A model generated the notes under the pieces. It was not told where the DNA came from. It saw nothing but the letters and a program-made list of their open reading frames with translations, and made no database searches. The translations under genes and the position numbers were made by a program. Below are positions 1-7,669 of a stretch of DNA of 50,712 nt, one piece after another. Each line of letters begins with the position of its first letter. The first letter of the stretch is position 1. This DNA is from an uncultured Clostridia bacterium (lineage in GTDB: Bacteria > Bacillota > Clostridia > Saccharofermentanales > Saccharofermentanaceae). Where the stretch lies: the NCBI GenBank assembly GCA_947167045.1, contig CAMVGO010000015.1:1-50712 (forward strand). The letters are read 5' to 3'.

Positions 1-1215
1 GAAATCTTACAGGAAGCCAAGGAAAAAGGGGCATCTGATGTACATATCACTGTCGGTCTTCCTCCCAAAATGAGACTGCACGGCAAGCTTATTGCAATGG
101 AGCAGTACGGCAAAATGCTGCCGCCCGATACAGAGGCAATTGCTGATGAGATAATGACTGACAAGCAGAAGAGGATCATGAAAGCTCTGGACCTTGCTTT
201 TGAAGATGAGCTCGAAGACGTATACGAGATGGATAACCACAGGGATAATACACCCGCCGAAGGTCTGATCCCGGCCGGAGCGCCCTGCAAACACTGCGGT
301 ACCGTCGCTCTTTTGGGACGACCCAATGTCGGAAAATCCACGCTCCTTAACTACATAACGGGCATGAAGATAGCGATAGTATCGCACAAGCCCCAGACGA
401 CCAGGACCAACATTAAGACCATCTATAATACCGAGGATACGCAGATAATCTTTACCGATACTCCGGGTATCCACAAGCCGACTTCAAAGATGGGCGAATT
501 CATGGTCGACAGATCCTATAAGGCTGCTCTTGGCGCCGACTGCGTAGTGCTTATCGCAGACGGCAGATTCCCTGAGCCCGGCGCTGTCGAGAAGAAACTC
601 TTATCGCTTCTTAAAGAGAGCAACAAGCAGGTTATCCTTGCAATAAACAAATACGATGAGGCAGGTCAGGAAAAACTCCTGCCGCTGACGCAGAAGTATT
701 CCGAACTTTACGATTTCGCAGACGTTGTTCCCGTAAGCGCAAAGACCGGAAGGAATGTCGACCTGCTTCTTACAGTGATCGCGAAAATGCTGCCCGCGGG
801 TCCCAGGCTCTACGACAGCGAATACTTGACAGACCAGACTGAGCGCGTTATCGCTGCCGAACTCATCCGTGAGCAGGTGCTGCACTATACGGATCAGGAG
901 ATACCGCACGGAACAGCGGTCATCATCAACGAATTCAAAGAGAAGAACGACGACGGAGAGATAACGGACGGAGATGACCGTACCATTGTCGTCATCAAAG
1001 CCGACATAATCTGTAGCAGGGATTCGCATAAGGCGATCATCATCGGAAAAGACGGACAGATGATCAAGCGCATCGGTACCGCCGCAAGAAGGAACATCGA
1101 GAGGATGCTGGACTGCAAAGTCTACCTTGACCTTTACGTAAAGGTAAGGAATGACTGGCAGAACAACGACGCGCTGCTCTCGGAGACTGGTCTTAACAAA
1201 GACTCCGACGAATAA
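1..1215 (+). CDS. era: GTPase Era with PilT-like N-terminal domain (5' end outside window)
   Basis: Era is a Ras-like GTPase that binds 16S rRNA and the 30S subunit during ribosome maturation. The frame is open from base 1. Codons 1 to about 70 read like the N-terminal domain of the pilus-retraction ATPase PilT (GASDVHITVGLPPKMRLHGK, then PPDTEAIADEIMTDKQKR). From about codon 100 it is Era: G1 GRPNVGKS at codons 106-113, G2 in PQTTRTN, G3 DTPG, G4 NKYD, G5 SAK, then a C-terminal KH domain with GKDG. The Era part alone is about 300 residues, normal for the family. An internal ATG at 229 could start a conventional Era but has no clear Shine-Dalgarno. The stop overlaps the recO start by one base (TAATG), so the two are translationally coupled. 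The Era call is certain; whether the PilT part is translated with it is open. Confidence 0.93.
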   Translation, partial: EILQEAKEKGASDVHITVGLPPKMRLHGKLIAMEQYGKMLPPDTEAIADEIMTDKQKRIMKALDLAFEDELEDVYEMDNHRDNTPAEGLIPAGAPCKHCGTVALLGRPNVGKSTLLNYITGMKIAIVSHKPQTTRTNIKTIYNTEDTQIIFTDTPGIHKPTSKMGEFMVDRSYKAALGADCVVLIADGRFPEPGAVEKKLLSLLKESNKQVILAINKYDEAGQEKLLPLTQKYSELYDFADVVPVSAKTGRNVDLLLTVIAKMLPAGPRLYDSEYLTDQTERVIAAELIREQVLHYTDQEIPHGTAVIINEFKEKNDDGEITDGDDRTIVVIKADIICSRDSHKAIIIGKDGQMIKRIGTAARRNIERMLDCKVYLDLYVKVRNDWQNNDALLSETGLNKDSDE

Positions 1216-1958
1216 TGGATCCCTTTAACTGCCGCGGTCTCATAATCCGTTCTAGTGATTATAAGGAAAAGGACAGACTCTTATCTGTCCTTACTGCAGA
1301 CAGGGGACTTATAACCATATGCGCCAAGGGCGTTGCCAAGCCGGGCGCCACGCTTGCTTTTGTTTCAATGCCGTACATGCTCTGTGACTTCGTGGTATCG
1401 GTATCACACGGTTACTATTACCTCAAGGATGCTTCGATCATAGAGAGCAATTCGAAGATAATGGAGAGCTTGGAGCAGATGACCGTTGCGGCTCATATCT
1501 CGTCTTGTCTCATAGACTGCACACTGCAGAGCGAGAATGCCAAAGAGGCTTATGAACTTGCCGTTTACGCATATTACTATCTTGCAAATAACAAAGATAA
1601 ATATCTGCTCATCTATTCGGCCTTTAACTGGAGACTGCTTTCAATAGCAGGTTTTACTGTCCTTTATGACTTATCCAGTCCGAGCTATGTCGCATCGGGA
1701 GATAAGCCGAACCGGTACCTGATAAACATCGCGGGCGGAATAAACAGCGATAAGAATCTTTCGAGGACTTTTGACAGGCTTCTCGATGAATCCGCTGTAA
1801 GGGCGCTGAACTATTTTGCAACGTGCGATCTGAAGAAGCTTTTTACTTCGACTGCTGACAAGAAGACCGAAAGAGATCTGAAAGACCTTACAACAGACTA
1901 TCTTTCTGTGCATTTTGATAAAAAATATGACAGCCTTAGAGTTTTGAATAATATATAA
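1215..1958 (+). CDS. recO: DNA repair protein RecO
   Basis: RecO loads RecA on SSB-coated DNA with RecR in the RecFOR recombination pathway. The 247-residue length and the N-terminal OB-fold pattern fit (GLIIRSSDYKEKDRLL, LTADRGLI, then AKGVAKP), and the rest is helical as in the family. The era-recO order is a common Firmicute arrangement and the one-base overlap supports an operon. Odd point: the family's zinc-finger cysteines, usually two CxxC pairs in the middle of the C-terminal domain, are missing. After GFTVLYDL the sequence continues SSPSYVASGDKP with no cysteine. Zinc-less RecO proteins are known, so function is probably retained. Confidence 0.88.
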   Translation: MDPFNCRGLIIRSSDYKEKDRLLSVLTADRGLITICAKGVAKPGATLAFVSMPYMLCDFVVSVSHGYYYLKDASIIESNSKIMESLEQMTVAAHISSCLIDCTLQSENAKEAYELAVYAYYYLANNKDKYLLIYSAFNWRLLSIAGFTVLYDLSSPSYVASGDKPNRYLINIAGGINSDKNLSRTFDRLLDESAVRALNYFATCDLKKLFTSTADKKTERDLKDLTTDYLSVHFDKKYDSLRVLNNI

Positions 1959-1994
1959 TCATTCATATGAATGAACAAAGAGAGGAAAATGCCA

Positions 1995-3200
1995 ATGAAC
2001 ATTTCATCCGTCCCTTCGCACCGCTTAGGTGAATCCCTTGTAAGAGTATTAGATAAGAATGGCAACCCGGTTGCTGATAAAGAACTGGTATTAAATCAGA
2101 AGTCTCATGAATTCATGTTTGGTTCCGGAGCTTTTGATTTTCTTGAGTTTGAAGGCAAGAAAGCCGATCCTGACAGGTTGGAGAAGTGGCTTGCAATGTT
2201 CAACTACGGAACGCTTCCTTTTTACTGGGGACGTTATGAACCCGAAGAAGGACATCCGCATTACGACCAGCTCATGACTGCCGCAAAGAAATTGAGAGCC
2301 AATAACGTAACGCCGAAGGGCCATCCGCTCTGCTGGCATACGGTTTGTGCCGACTGGCTCATGAAGTATCCTGATGAAGTAATAATGGATAAGCAGCTCG
2401 AGCGTATCAACAGGGAAGTAACGGCTTTCAAGGGCGTTATCGATTTCTGGGATGTAATCAATGAAGTTGTCATCATGCCCATCTTTGATAAGTACGATAA
2501 TGCCGTCACGAGACTGTGCAAAAGGTACGGACAGGTTGGGCTCGTAAAAGAGGTCTTTGCCGCAGCAAGAGCCGCAAATCCCGAAGGTACTTTCCTTATT
2601 AATGATTTTAATGTATCACCCAAATACGAGAAGCTGATCGAAGATTGTCTCGAGGCAGGCGTTGAGTTCTCAGCGATCGGCATCCAGTCGCATCAGCACC
2701 AGGGATACTGGGGAACTGAGAAGCTCTACGACGTGCTTAAACGGTTCGGCAGATTCGGTCTTCCGATCCACTTTACCGAGAACACGCTGGTATCCGGAAG
2801 CCTCATCCCTGAATATATCGAAGACCTTAACGACTGGCAGGTCGAAGAGTGGCCTACGACACCTGAAGGTGAGGAAAGACAGGCACGGGAATGGGAAGAG
2901 ATGTATAAGATCCTCTTTGCCGATCCCAATGTGAAGGCCGTAACGGGATGGGATTTTGCCGACGGCGCATGGCTTGGCGCTCCGAGCGGTCTTATCACAA
3001 AAGACAACAGGATCAAGCCTGCTTATACAAAACTCCATAACCTCATTAAGGGTGAGTGGTGGACAGAAGGCGAAGTCATCCGCACCAATTCTGACGGTAT
3101 CGTAAACATCAAAGGCGCAAAAGGAACATATGAGGTCGAAGGCTGTCAGGGTGTTATCACTTTAGGAGATAAGCCTTCGGAGGTTACCGTCACACTGTAA
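1995..3200 (+). CDS. GH10 endo-beta-1,4-xylanase, probably intracellular
   Basis: A glycoside hydrolase family 10 protein cleaving beta-1,4-xylosidic bonds with retention. GH10 marks seen are GHPLCWH, the acid/base glutamate in WDVINE, the nucleophile glutamate in PIHFTENT, and GWDFADGAW near the end of the barrel. A short N-terminal beta-rich segment (VRVLDKNGNPVADKEL) precedes the barrel, as in some multi-module GH10 enzymes. There is no signal peptide, so it may act in the cytoplasm on imported xylo-oligosaccharides. Start choice: ATG at 1995 has AGAGG at 1981-1985 with nine bases between; ATG at 1971 has no ribosome site and ATG at 1989 is too close to AGAGG. It lies 36 nt after recO and ends two bases before the convergent helicase gene. 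Confidence 0.88.
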   Translation: MNISSVPSHRLGESLVRVLDKNGNPVADKELVLNQKSHEFMFGSGAFDFLEFEGKKADPDRLEKWLAMFNYGTLPFYWGRYEPEEGHPHYDQLMTAAKKLRANNVTPKGHPLCWHTVCADWLMKYPDEVIMDKQLERINREVTAFKGVIDFWDVINEVVIMPIFDKYDNAVTRLCKRYGQVGLVKEVFAAARAANPEGTFLINDFNVSPKYEKLIEDCLEAGVEFSAIGIQSHQHQGYWGTEKLYDVLKRFGRFGLPIHFTENTLVSGSLIPEYIEDLNDWQVEEWPTTPEGEERQAREWEEMYKILFADPNVKAVTGWDFADGAWLGAPSGLITKDNRIKPAYTKLHNLIKGEWWTEGEVIRTNSDGIVNIKGAKGTYEVEGCQGVITLGDKPSEVTVTL

Positions 3201-3202
3201 GA

Positions 3203-5572
3203 TCAGATCTTCCAGTGATCGGGGAATAACATCGTATACTCGGGATTTGCAAGTCTTGAATCTATCAGGAGTGCAAATCCCGTATCAGTTTCAGTCCTTA
3301 TGACGCGGCCGACTGCCTGAAGAACTTTCTGCCAGCCGGGGAATCTGTATGCAAAAGCGAACCCGTCGCCGAACCTCTCGGAGTAGTAGTTGCTCAAGAT
3401 CTGACGTTCGGGAGTGATCTTCGGAAGCCCCACGCCGACAATTACGACGCCCGTGAGCTTGTCGCCGACAAGGTCTATTCCTTCGCCGAAATGTCCGCCC
3501 AGTACGGCGGCTCCGATAAGAAGTCCCTTGTAAGGTTCACTGAAGCTCTTCAGGAAATCTTCCTTTTCGATGCTCGTCATGTCGGATATCTGGGATATGA
3601 TCTTGAAGTCGGCAACGCCTTTTGCCGTAAGTTCGTTGCTGATCCTCGGCATTATCTGCTGAAGATACTCAAATGAAGGGAAGAAGATCATGTGGTTTCC
3701 CGTCCTGTCCTTAAGGCATTCCGCGATCCTCGATGCCAGTTCATCCTGAGTCAGCGACCTGTTCTTATATGCGGTCGAGATGTCTGAATCTATCATGATC
3801 TCAAGATTTTCGGGCGGGAAAGGCGAGGGGAGCCTCAGGAATGACGAATAGTCGCAGTCCGGTCCCACGAGACAGTTGCGGTAGTATTCATACGGAGTAA
3901 AGGTCGCGGAGAAGAATATGACCGACAGCCTGTCCCTGATTATGTAGTCGAGTTTGGACGCGCAGTCCAGGCAGTTCAGCGTTATGGTGATCTCTTTTCC
4001 TTCTCTGGATGCGGTCGTTATGTATGCGTTGTCGAAATAGTGTTCGAGCACAGTAAGGAAATATCTTGCTTCGAAGAAGAACTTCATCGAAGTCCTCCTG
4101 CACTGGCCCTGTTCCAGCCTGTCCAGAACAGGTGACAGGCGGCTTATCGTATACCAGAGCTTGGCATATAGCTGCCTCGGAGGCTGCCTCATCGCTTCCC
4201 AGTTCTCAGTCATCAGGACTTTGTGCTCATCTGCTTCTTCCATCAGTTTGAAGCAGGAACTCGATGAATCAAAGCATGTTCCTATATTCACGAAATAATT
4301 CCTGAGCTGATGTATCATCGTCTCGATCTTCGTGTCCCTGCCCTTGAAATCCTGGAGCATCTCATCGATGAGGCTAAGTGAGAAGGAGGCAGAGAACATG
4401 TCGCGTCCCCTGTCTATCATGTTGTGCGCCTCATCGACAAGTACGGCGATGCGCTGATTGCCGGGCTCTTTGGATATCATTGATACTCTCGGGCTGAATA
4501 TGTGGTTATAGTCGCCTATTACGACAGTGCAGTAGTTCATGGTGTCGAGCATGAACTCGTGCGGGCATATTCCGTGCCTGAGTGCGATCTCGGTGATCTT
4601 TTCCGGCGTTATCTCATCCAATACAAGGGATTCCGCCAAAGCGGCCTTCAGCTTGCCGTAGTAATCTTTGGCGAGCGGACAGAACTTCGCATCGCATTCA
4701 GTGCCGAACGGGCACATCTTTTCCTTGGAGCGTAGCGTGATGGATCTTATAATCAGTCCGGACCTTCTCATCTGGTTGATCGTTGATTCCGCAACGCCTC
4801 TCGTGGCTTCTTTTGCGGTCAGATAGAAGATCTTGTCGTATCTGTTCTTGACGAGCCCTTTAATGGCAGGGTAGAGGACGGACACGGTCTTTCCTATGCC
4901 CGTTGGCGCCTCCACGAAGAATGCTTCCTGTGAGTTCAGCGCCAGCAGCGCCTTTTTCATGAATTCCTTCTGTCCCGGCCTTATCGTGTCGAAAGGAAAC
5001 CTGATCTGCGATACTGTATCGAGCAGGCTGTTCTGATAGTCGAGCAGGGTCTGCGCGAAAATGCAGTATTCCGAACAGATATCCTCCCACAGCTTATTTG
5101 CCGTTTCGAAAGACATCTCATAAGTGTTTTCAAAACTCTCGAGCGTAGTTATGGAGACATATCTCAACGTGAGCCTGACATCGAGAACATCTGAATTTGT
5201 AAGCAGATACATTGCTCCGTATAGCTTTAACTGGGTGACGTGCTCGGGACGCACCAGCGCTTCAAAACTGTCCTTGGTCGAATTAAATGACTTGATCTCG
5301 AATATCATAGGCGGTTTGCCCGTGTTGAGCATCATGGCATCGATCCTGCCGTTGACGGAAAGTATCATGCCTGTATCGGAGATGTAGTCAAAATTCAGTG
5401 TTTCCTCGGTTGTGATGATGTCTCCGTATGCCTTCTTCAGATCAGAGAAGACACGCTGGTGGAGCCTTGTTCCCTCGACGCCTGATACCGAGCCGTATGA
5501 GCCTCCGGCAAGATTGCCGCGGCGCGAGATATAGGAAGCCAGATCTGTAACGGAGACATTTACCTTATTCAT
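3203..5572 (-). CDS. PD-(D/E)XK nuclease-XPD/DinG-type helicase fusion
   Basis: A 789-residue protein with two parts. Residues about 1-190 form a RecB/Cas4-like nuclease: histidine in GTRLHQRVF, GRIDA, FEIKS (the E-x-K core) and QLKLYG. From about residue 200 it is an SF2 helicase of the DinG/XPD group: Walker A EAPTGIGKT, DEAH box LVDEAHN, and motif VI QAVGRVIRTE. Four cysteines between motifs Ia and II (CPFGTEC, FCPL, GICPH) fit the iron-sulfur domain of this group. These helicases unwind 5'-3' on damaged or structured DNA; the nuclease suggests coupled processing. It is transcribed toward the xylanase and away from the tRNA. The family call is firm; the pathway is inferred. Confidence 0.87.
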   Translation of the reverse strand: MNKVNVSVTDLASYISRRGNLAGGSYGSVSGVEGTRLHQRVFSDLKKAYGDIITTEETLNFDYISDTGMILSVNGRIDAMMLNTGKPPMIFEIKSFNSTKDSFEALVRPEHVTQLKLYGAMYLLTNSDVLDVRLTLRYVSITTLESFENTYEMSFETANKLWEDICSEYCIFAQTLLDYQNSLLDTVSQIRFPFDTIRPGQKEFMKKALLALNSQEAFFVEAPTGIGKTVSVLYPAIKGLVKNRYDKIFYLTAKEATRGVAESTINQMRRSGLIIRSITLRSKEKMCPFGTECDAKFCPLAKDYYGKLKAALAESLVLDEITPEKITEIALRHGICPHEFMLDTMNYCTVVIGDYNHIFSPRVSMISKEPGNQRIAVLVDEAHNMIDRGRDMFSASFSLSLIDEMLQDFKGRDTKIETMIHQLRNYFVNIGTCFDSSSSCFKLMEEADEHKVLMTENWEAMRQPPRQLYAKLWYTISRLSPVLDRLEQGQCRRTSMKFFFEARYFLTVLEHYFDNAYITTASREGKEITITLNCLDCASKLDYIIRDRLSVIFFSATFTPYEYYRNCLVGPDCDYSSFLRLPSPFPPENLEIMIDSDISTAYKNRSLTQDELASRIAECLKDRTGNHMIFFPSFEYLQQIMPRISNELTAKGVADFKIISQISDMTSIEKEDFLKSFSEPYKGLLIGAAVLGGHFGEGIDLVGDKLTGVVIVGVGLPKITPERQILSNYYSERFGDGFAFAYRFPGWQKVLQAVGRVIRTETDTGFALLIDSRLANPEYTMLFPDHWKI

Positions 5573-5633
5573 ATTGTGATTATAACCTTCTTATTGAAAA
5601 AAAATGCATCATGTTATAAAATCTATCCCGCAC

Positions 5634-5720
5634 GCAGATGTGGTGGAATTGGCAGACGCGCTAGCTTCAGGTGCTAGTGGGAGCAATCTCGTGCGGGTTC
5701 AAGTCCCGCCATCTGCACCA
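5634..5720 (+). tRNA. tRNA-Leu (anticodon CAG)
   Basis: The acceptor stem pairs GCAGATG (5634-5640) with CATCTGC (5710-5716), followed by A73 and an encoded CCA. The anticodon stem CTAGC/GCTAG encloses the loop TTCAGGT with CAG at 5668-5670. A long variable arm and the T arm GCGGGTTCAAGTCCCGC are present, as expected of a class II leucine tRNA. It reads CUG codons. It sits at the left edge of the accessory block, and its 3' end is a typical integration target. Confidence 0.97.
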
Positions 5721-5726
5721 ATCATC

Positions 5727-5762
5727 AAGGCTCTTCATGTAGTTTCATGGAGAGCCTTTTTA
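5727..5762 (+). terminator. Rho-independent terminator of tRNA-Leu
   Basis: A 13-bp stem (5727-5739 with 5746-5758, one G-U pair) with a six-base loop runs into a T-run. It starts seven bases after the tRNA CCA. Confidence 0.85.
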
Positions 5763-5781
5763 TCAATAAACATATGGGTTT

Positions 5782-5801
5782 GGTGAACTTTCACCTTTTT
5801 T
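5782..5801 (+). terminator. Small hairpin with T-run, possible second terminator
   Basis: GGTGA (5782-5786) pairs with TCACC (5791-5795) across a four-base loop, followed by six T. The stem is short, so this is weaker than the hairpin just upstream. Confidence 0.4.
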
Positions 5802-5897
5802 ATAGCTTTTCGTCTTATGTCGTCATTTTTATCTGTTTTTGGTTTAAGTGGTAGTAAAAGAGGTAGTAAATATAATAGTAGTTAAGCCTTATATTTC

Positions 5898-6014
5898 TTA
5901 AGGTTTACTGTTTTTGATGGTGCTTTTTTCCTTGAAATAAGCTATTAATTCAATATCGGATGGGAATTTATCAGAAAGATTATTGCCTATTCTGTTAATA
6001 TCTTCATCAGATGG
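5898..6014 (-). pseudogene. C-terminal remnant of an unidentified gene
   Basis: Read on the minus strand, this stretch is open for about 39 codons, ends with TAA at 5898-5900, and has normal protein-like composition (it begins PSDEDINRIGNNL and ends EKSTIKNSKP). There is no start codon with a ribosome site. The open stretch meets the TnpB fragment at about 6011-6015, as expected if an element inserted into or beside a gene and the rest was lost. I do not recognise the family. It may also be a chance open frame in AT-rich DNA. Confidence 0.3.
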
Positions 6015-6337
6015 GAAACATAACAAACCAGAACTTTGTATCCATACCGTATAAGACACTTACGGACATGATCACATACAAAGCACGACTTGAAGGCATA
6101 GAGGTAAAAACCGTACGCGAGAGTTACACGAGCGGAACGAGTTATCTTGACGGAGAAAAGCCAACCAGAACTTACTATGACAAGACACGAAGAATAGAAC
6201 GAGGATTATTTAAGAGCAACAGCGGGATCTTCATTAACGCAGACGTAAATGCTGCATATCAGATGATGAAGCTGGGTGACACAAGAGCAATTCCCATCAA
6301 GACAGGAGAACAGATAATCAAGATAAAAGCAGCCTGA
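6011..6337 (+). pseudogene. 5'-truncated TnpB (IS200/IS605 OrfB) fragment
   Basis: The translation matches the C-terminal part of TnpB, the RuvC-like, RNA-guided nuclease of IS200/IS605 elements: NQNFVSIPYKTLTDMITYKA, then ESYTSGTSYLDGE, then the last RuvC motif with its aspartate in INADVNAAYQM. The first two RuvC motifs and the N-terminal domain are missing, and the segment with the usual CPxCG zinc finger is replaced by a charged stretch. The ATG at 6011 falls inside the family's normal frame and has no ribosome site, so this is a decayed remnant. No tnpA lies nearby. It marks past mobile-element activity next to tRNA-Leu. Confidence 0.75.
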
Positions 6338-6461
6338 ATTATATCAGGTAGAGGCATAAGGCTAGTGCCCTTAAAGAGCCGATATGATATATTCATTTCG
6401 GAGATTTATAAATATCAGTCACAAGCTGGTAAATAGCCAAAACGAGTTTTAGTGAGGTTAT
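6338..6461 (+). other. Gap after the TnpB remnant; possible element 3' end
   Basis: No gene is seen here. In intact TnpB elements the guide RNA and the right end overlap and follow the tnpB stop. GGCT at 6360 and AGCC at 6377 could close a loose stem. The end of the gap supplies the ribosome site (GTGAGG) of the next gene. Nothing firmer can be said. Confidence 0.3.
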
Positions 6462-7493
6462 ATGCCGTTTATTCCTTTAGAATGTCCTTTCTGCGGTGCT
6501 GAACTGAGGATAGATTCAGACGAGAGCGCTTCCATATGCATTCACTGCGGGAAGCCTTTTGTCGTCAAGGATGCCATAGTCGAAAACTACATAAAGCTCG
6601 TAACCGAGATCAAAGGTGATATAAGCATATTGGAGGACTTCGAGACAGAGGACGGCGTTTTAAAGCGATACAACGGAGCGTCTGCAATTGCTGTCATTCC
6701 GGGTGATGTTAAATCAATAGGCAGCAAGGCTTTTGAGGACTGCAGATGGATCAGGGAAGTGCGTTTCCCTGAGTCTGTGAGTGAGATCCAGGACAATGCT
6801 TTTTCGGGATGCAGCAATCTCCAGAGCGTGTTATTAACCTCTTCGGTCAGAAAGATAGGCAGTTATGCCTTTTCAGAGTGTACAGCGCTTAAGAGTATTG
6901 AACTTCCGGATTCTGTCGAAGAGATAGGACCTTATGCGTTCAGCGGATGCTTCATGCTCGGTTCTGTCAGGATGCCCTCTTCAAAGACTGAGATCCATGA
7001 GTCTGCTTTCATGGGTGATAAGGATCTGGTCTTCGATTGGCCGGCGGATTGGAAGTATAAACAATGGGATAAGCTCAGGATCGCTGCTCCGGCCGCAGGA
7101 GGACTAGTCAGCCTGTGCGATCAGGAGACAGATCCTGACTGCAATAAAGGAACTCTTTTGTTTCTTGGCATATCCGAGCCGGACATGAAGTATAACTTTT
7201 ATACTTACCATGGTTTTATGCACCTTTTCTCCATTGGAAAAAATAACGATGACCCGTATCAGCTGAGACTCAGCGTCGAGTATGCCCAGCAAAGATATGA
7301 TGCAATAGCCGATATCCAAAAGAGTTATTCCGAACTTATCAGCCTGCTGGACCGTGCCGATATAAGCAGGGATATAGTGCAGATGATAAACATCCCTCAT
7401 TTCATCTGGAAACAGGGGAAAAGGATAAAGGATTACAAACTTTCAGATATCGGCCCGGTACCGGTCCTTCAGATCACTCTCAGGCAGGAATGA
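6462..7493 (+). CDS. Zinc-ribbon and LRR_5 (BspA-type) leucine-rich repeat protein
   Basis: A 343-residue protein. Residues 7-32 form a zinc ribbon with two CxxC pairs (CPFCG and CIHCG). Residues about 75-190 contain BspA-type leucine-rich repeats of about 23 residues (IGSKAFEDC, IQDNAFSGC, IGSYAFSEC, IGPYAFSGC). The last 150 residues are not recognised. There is no signal peptide or membrane segment, so it is probably cytoplasmic, unlike most BspA proteins, which are secreted. The start has a GTGAGG ribosome site about six bases upstream. It stands alone between the TnpB remnant and the first giant gene. LRR_5 repeats usually bind proteins; the partner is unknown. Confidence 0.75.
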   Translation: MPFIPLECPFCGAELRIDSDESASICIHCGKPFVVKDAIVENYIKLVTEIKGDISILEDFETEDGVLKRYNGASAIAVIPGDVKSIGSKAFEDCRWIREVRFPESVSEIQDNAFSGCSNLQSVLLTSSVRKIGSYAFSECTALKSIELPDSVEEIGPYAFSGCFMLGSVRMPSSKTEIHESAFMGDKDLVFDWPADWKYKQWDKLRIAAPAAGGLVSLCDQETDPDCNKGTLLFLGISEPDMKYNFYTYHGFMHLFSIGKNNDDPYQLRLSVEYAQQRYDAIADIQKSYSELISLLDRADISRDIVQMINIPHFIWKQGKRIKDYKLSDIGPVPVLQITLRQE

Positions 7494-7615
7494 TCATCTG
7501 CCGTTTTTCTTTGTGTTTACTAAGGTTCACTGCTTTTTTGTGCAGAATATTCTGATTTGTTCAATAACTTTATTCATTTCATTCATCAGTTATTCATAAA
7601 AGAAATTTAACAACT

Positions 7616-7624
7616 TGTTATAAT
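7616..7624 (+). promoter_or_regulatory. Extended -10 promoter of the first giant gene
   Basis: TGTTATAAT matches the extended -10 consensus TGnTATAAT. It lies 45 nt before the ATG at 7670. No good -35 box is seen, as is common with extended -10 promoters. Confidence 0.6.
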
Positions 7625-7669
7625 TACAATGAGATGACATTTCTCGACTCTAAAAAGGAGGAATCCCAT

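Noticed and set aside
7..474. Minus-strand open frame opposite era
   Set aside because: It has no ribosome site and is antisense to a well-identified gene.
5604..5786. 60-codon open frame across tRNA-Leu
   Set aside because: It lies over the tRNA and its terminator; the translation is the common artefact of a leucine tRNA read as protein.
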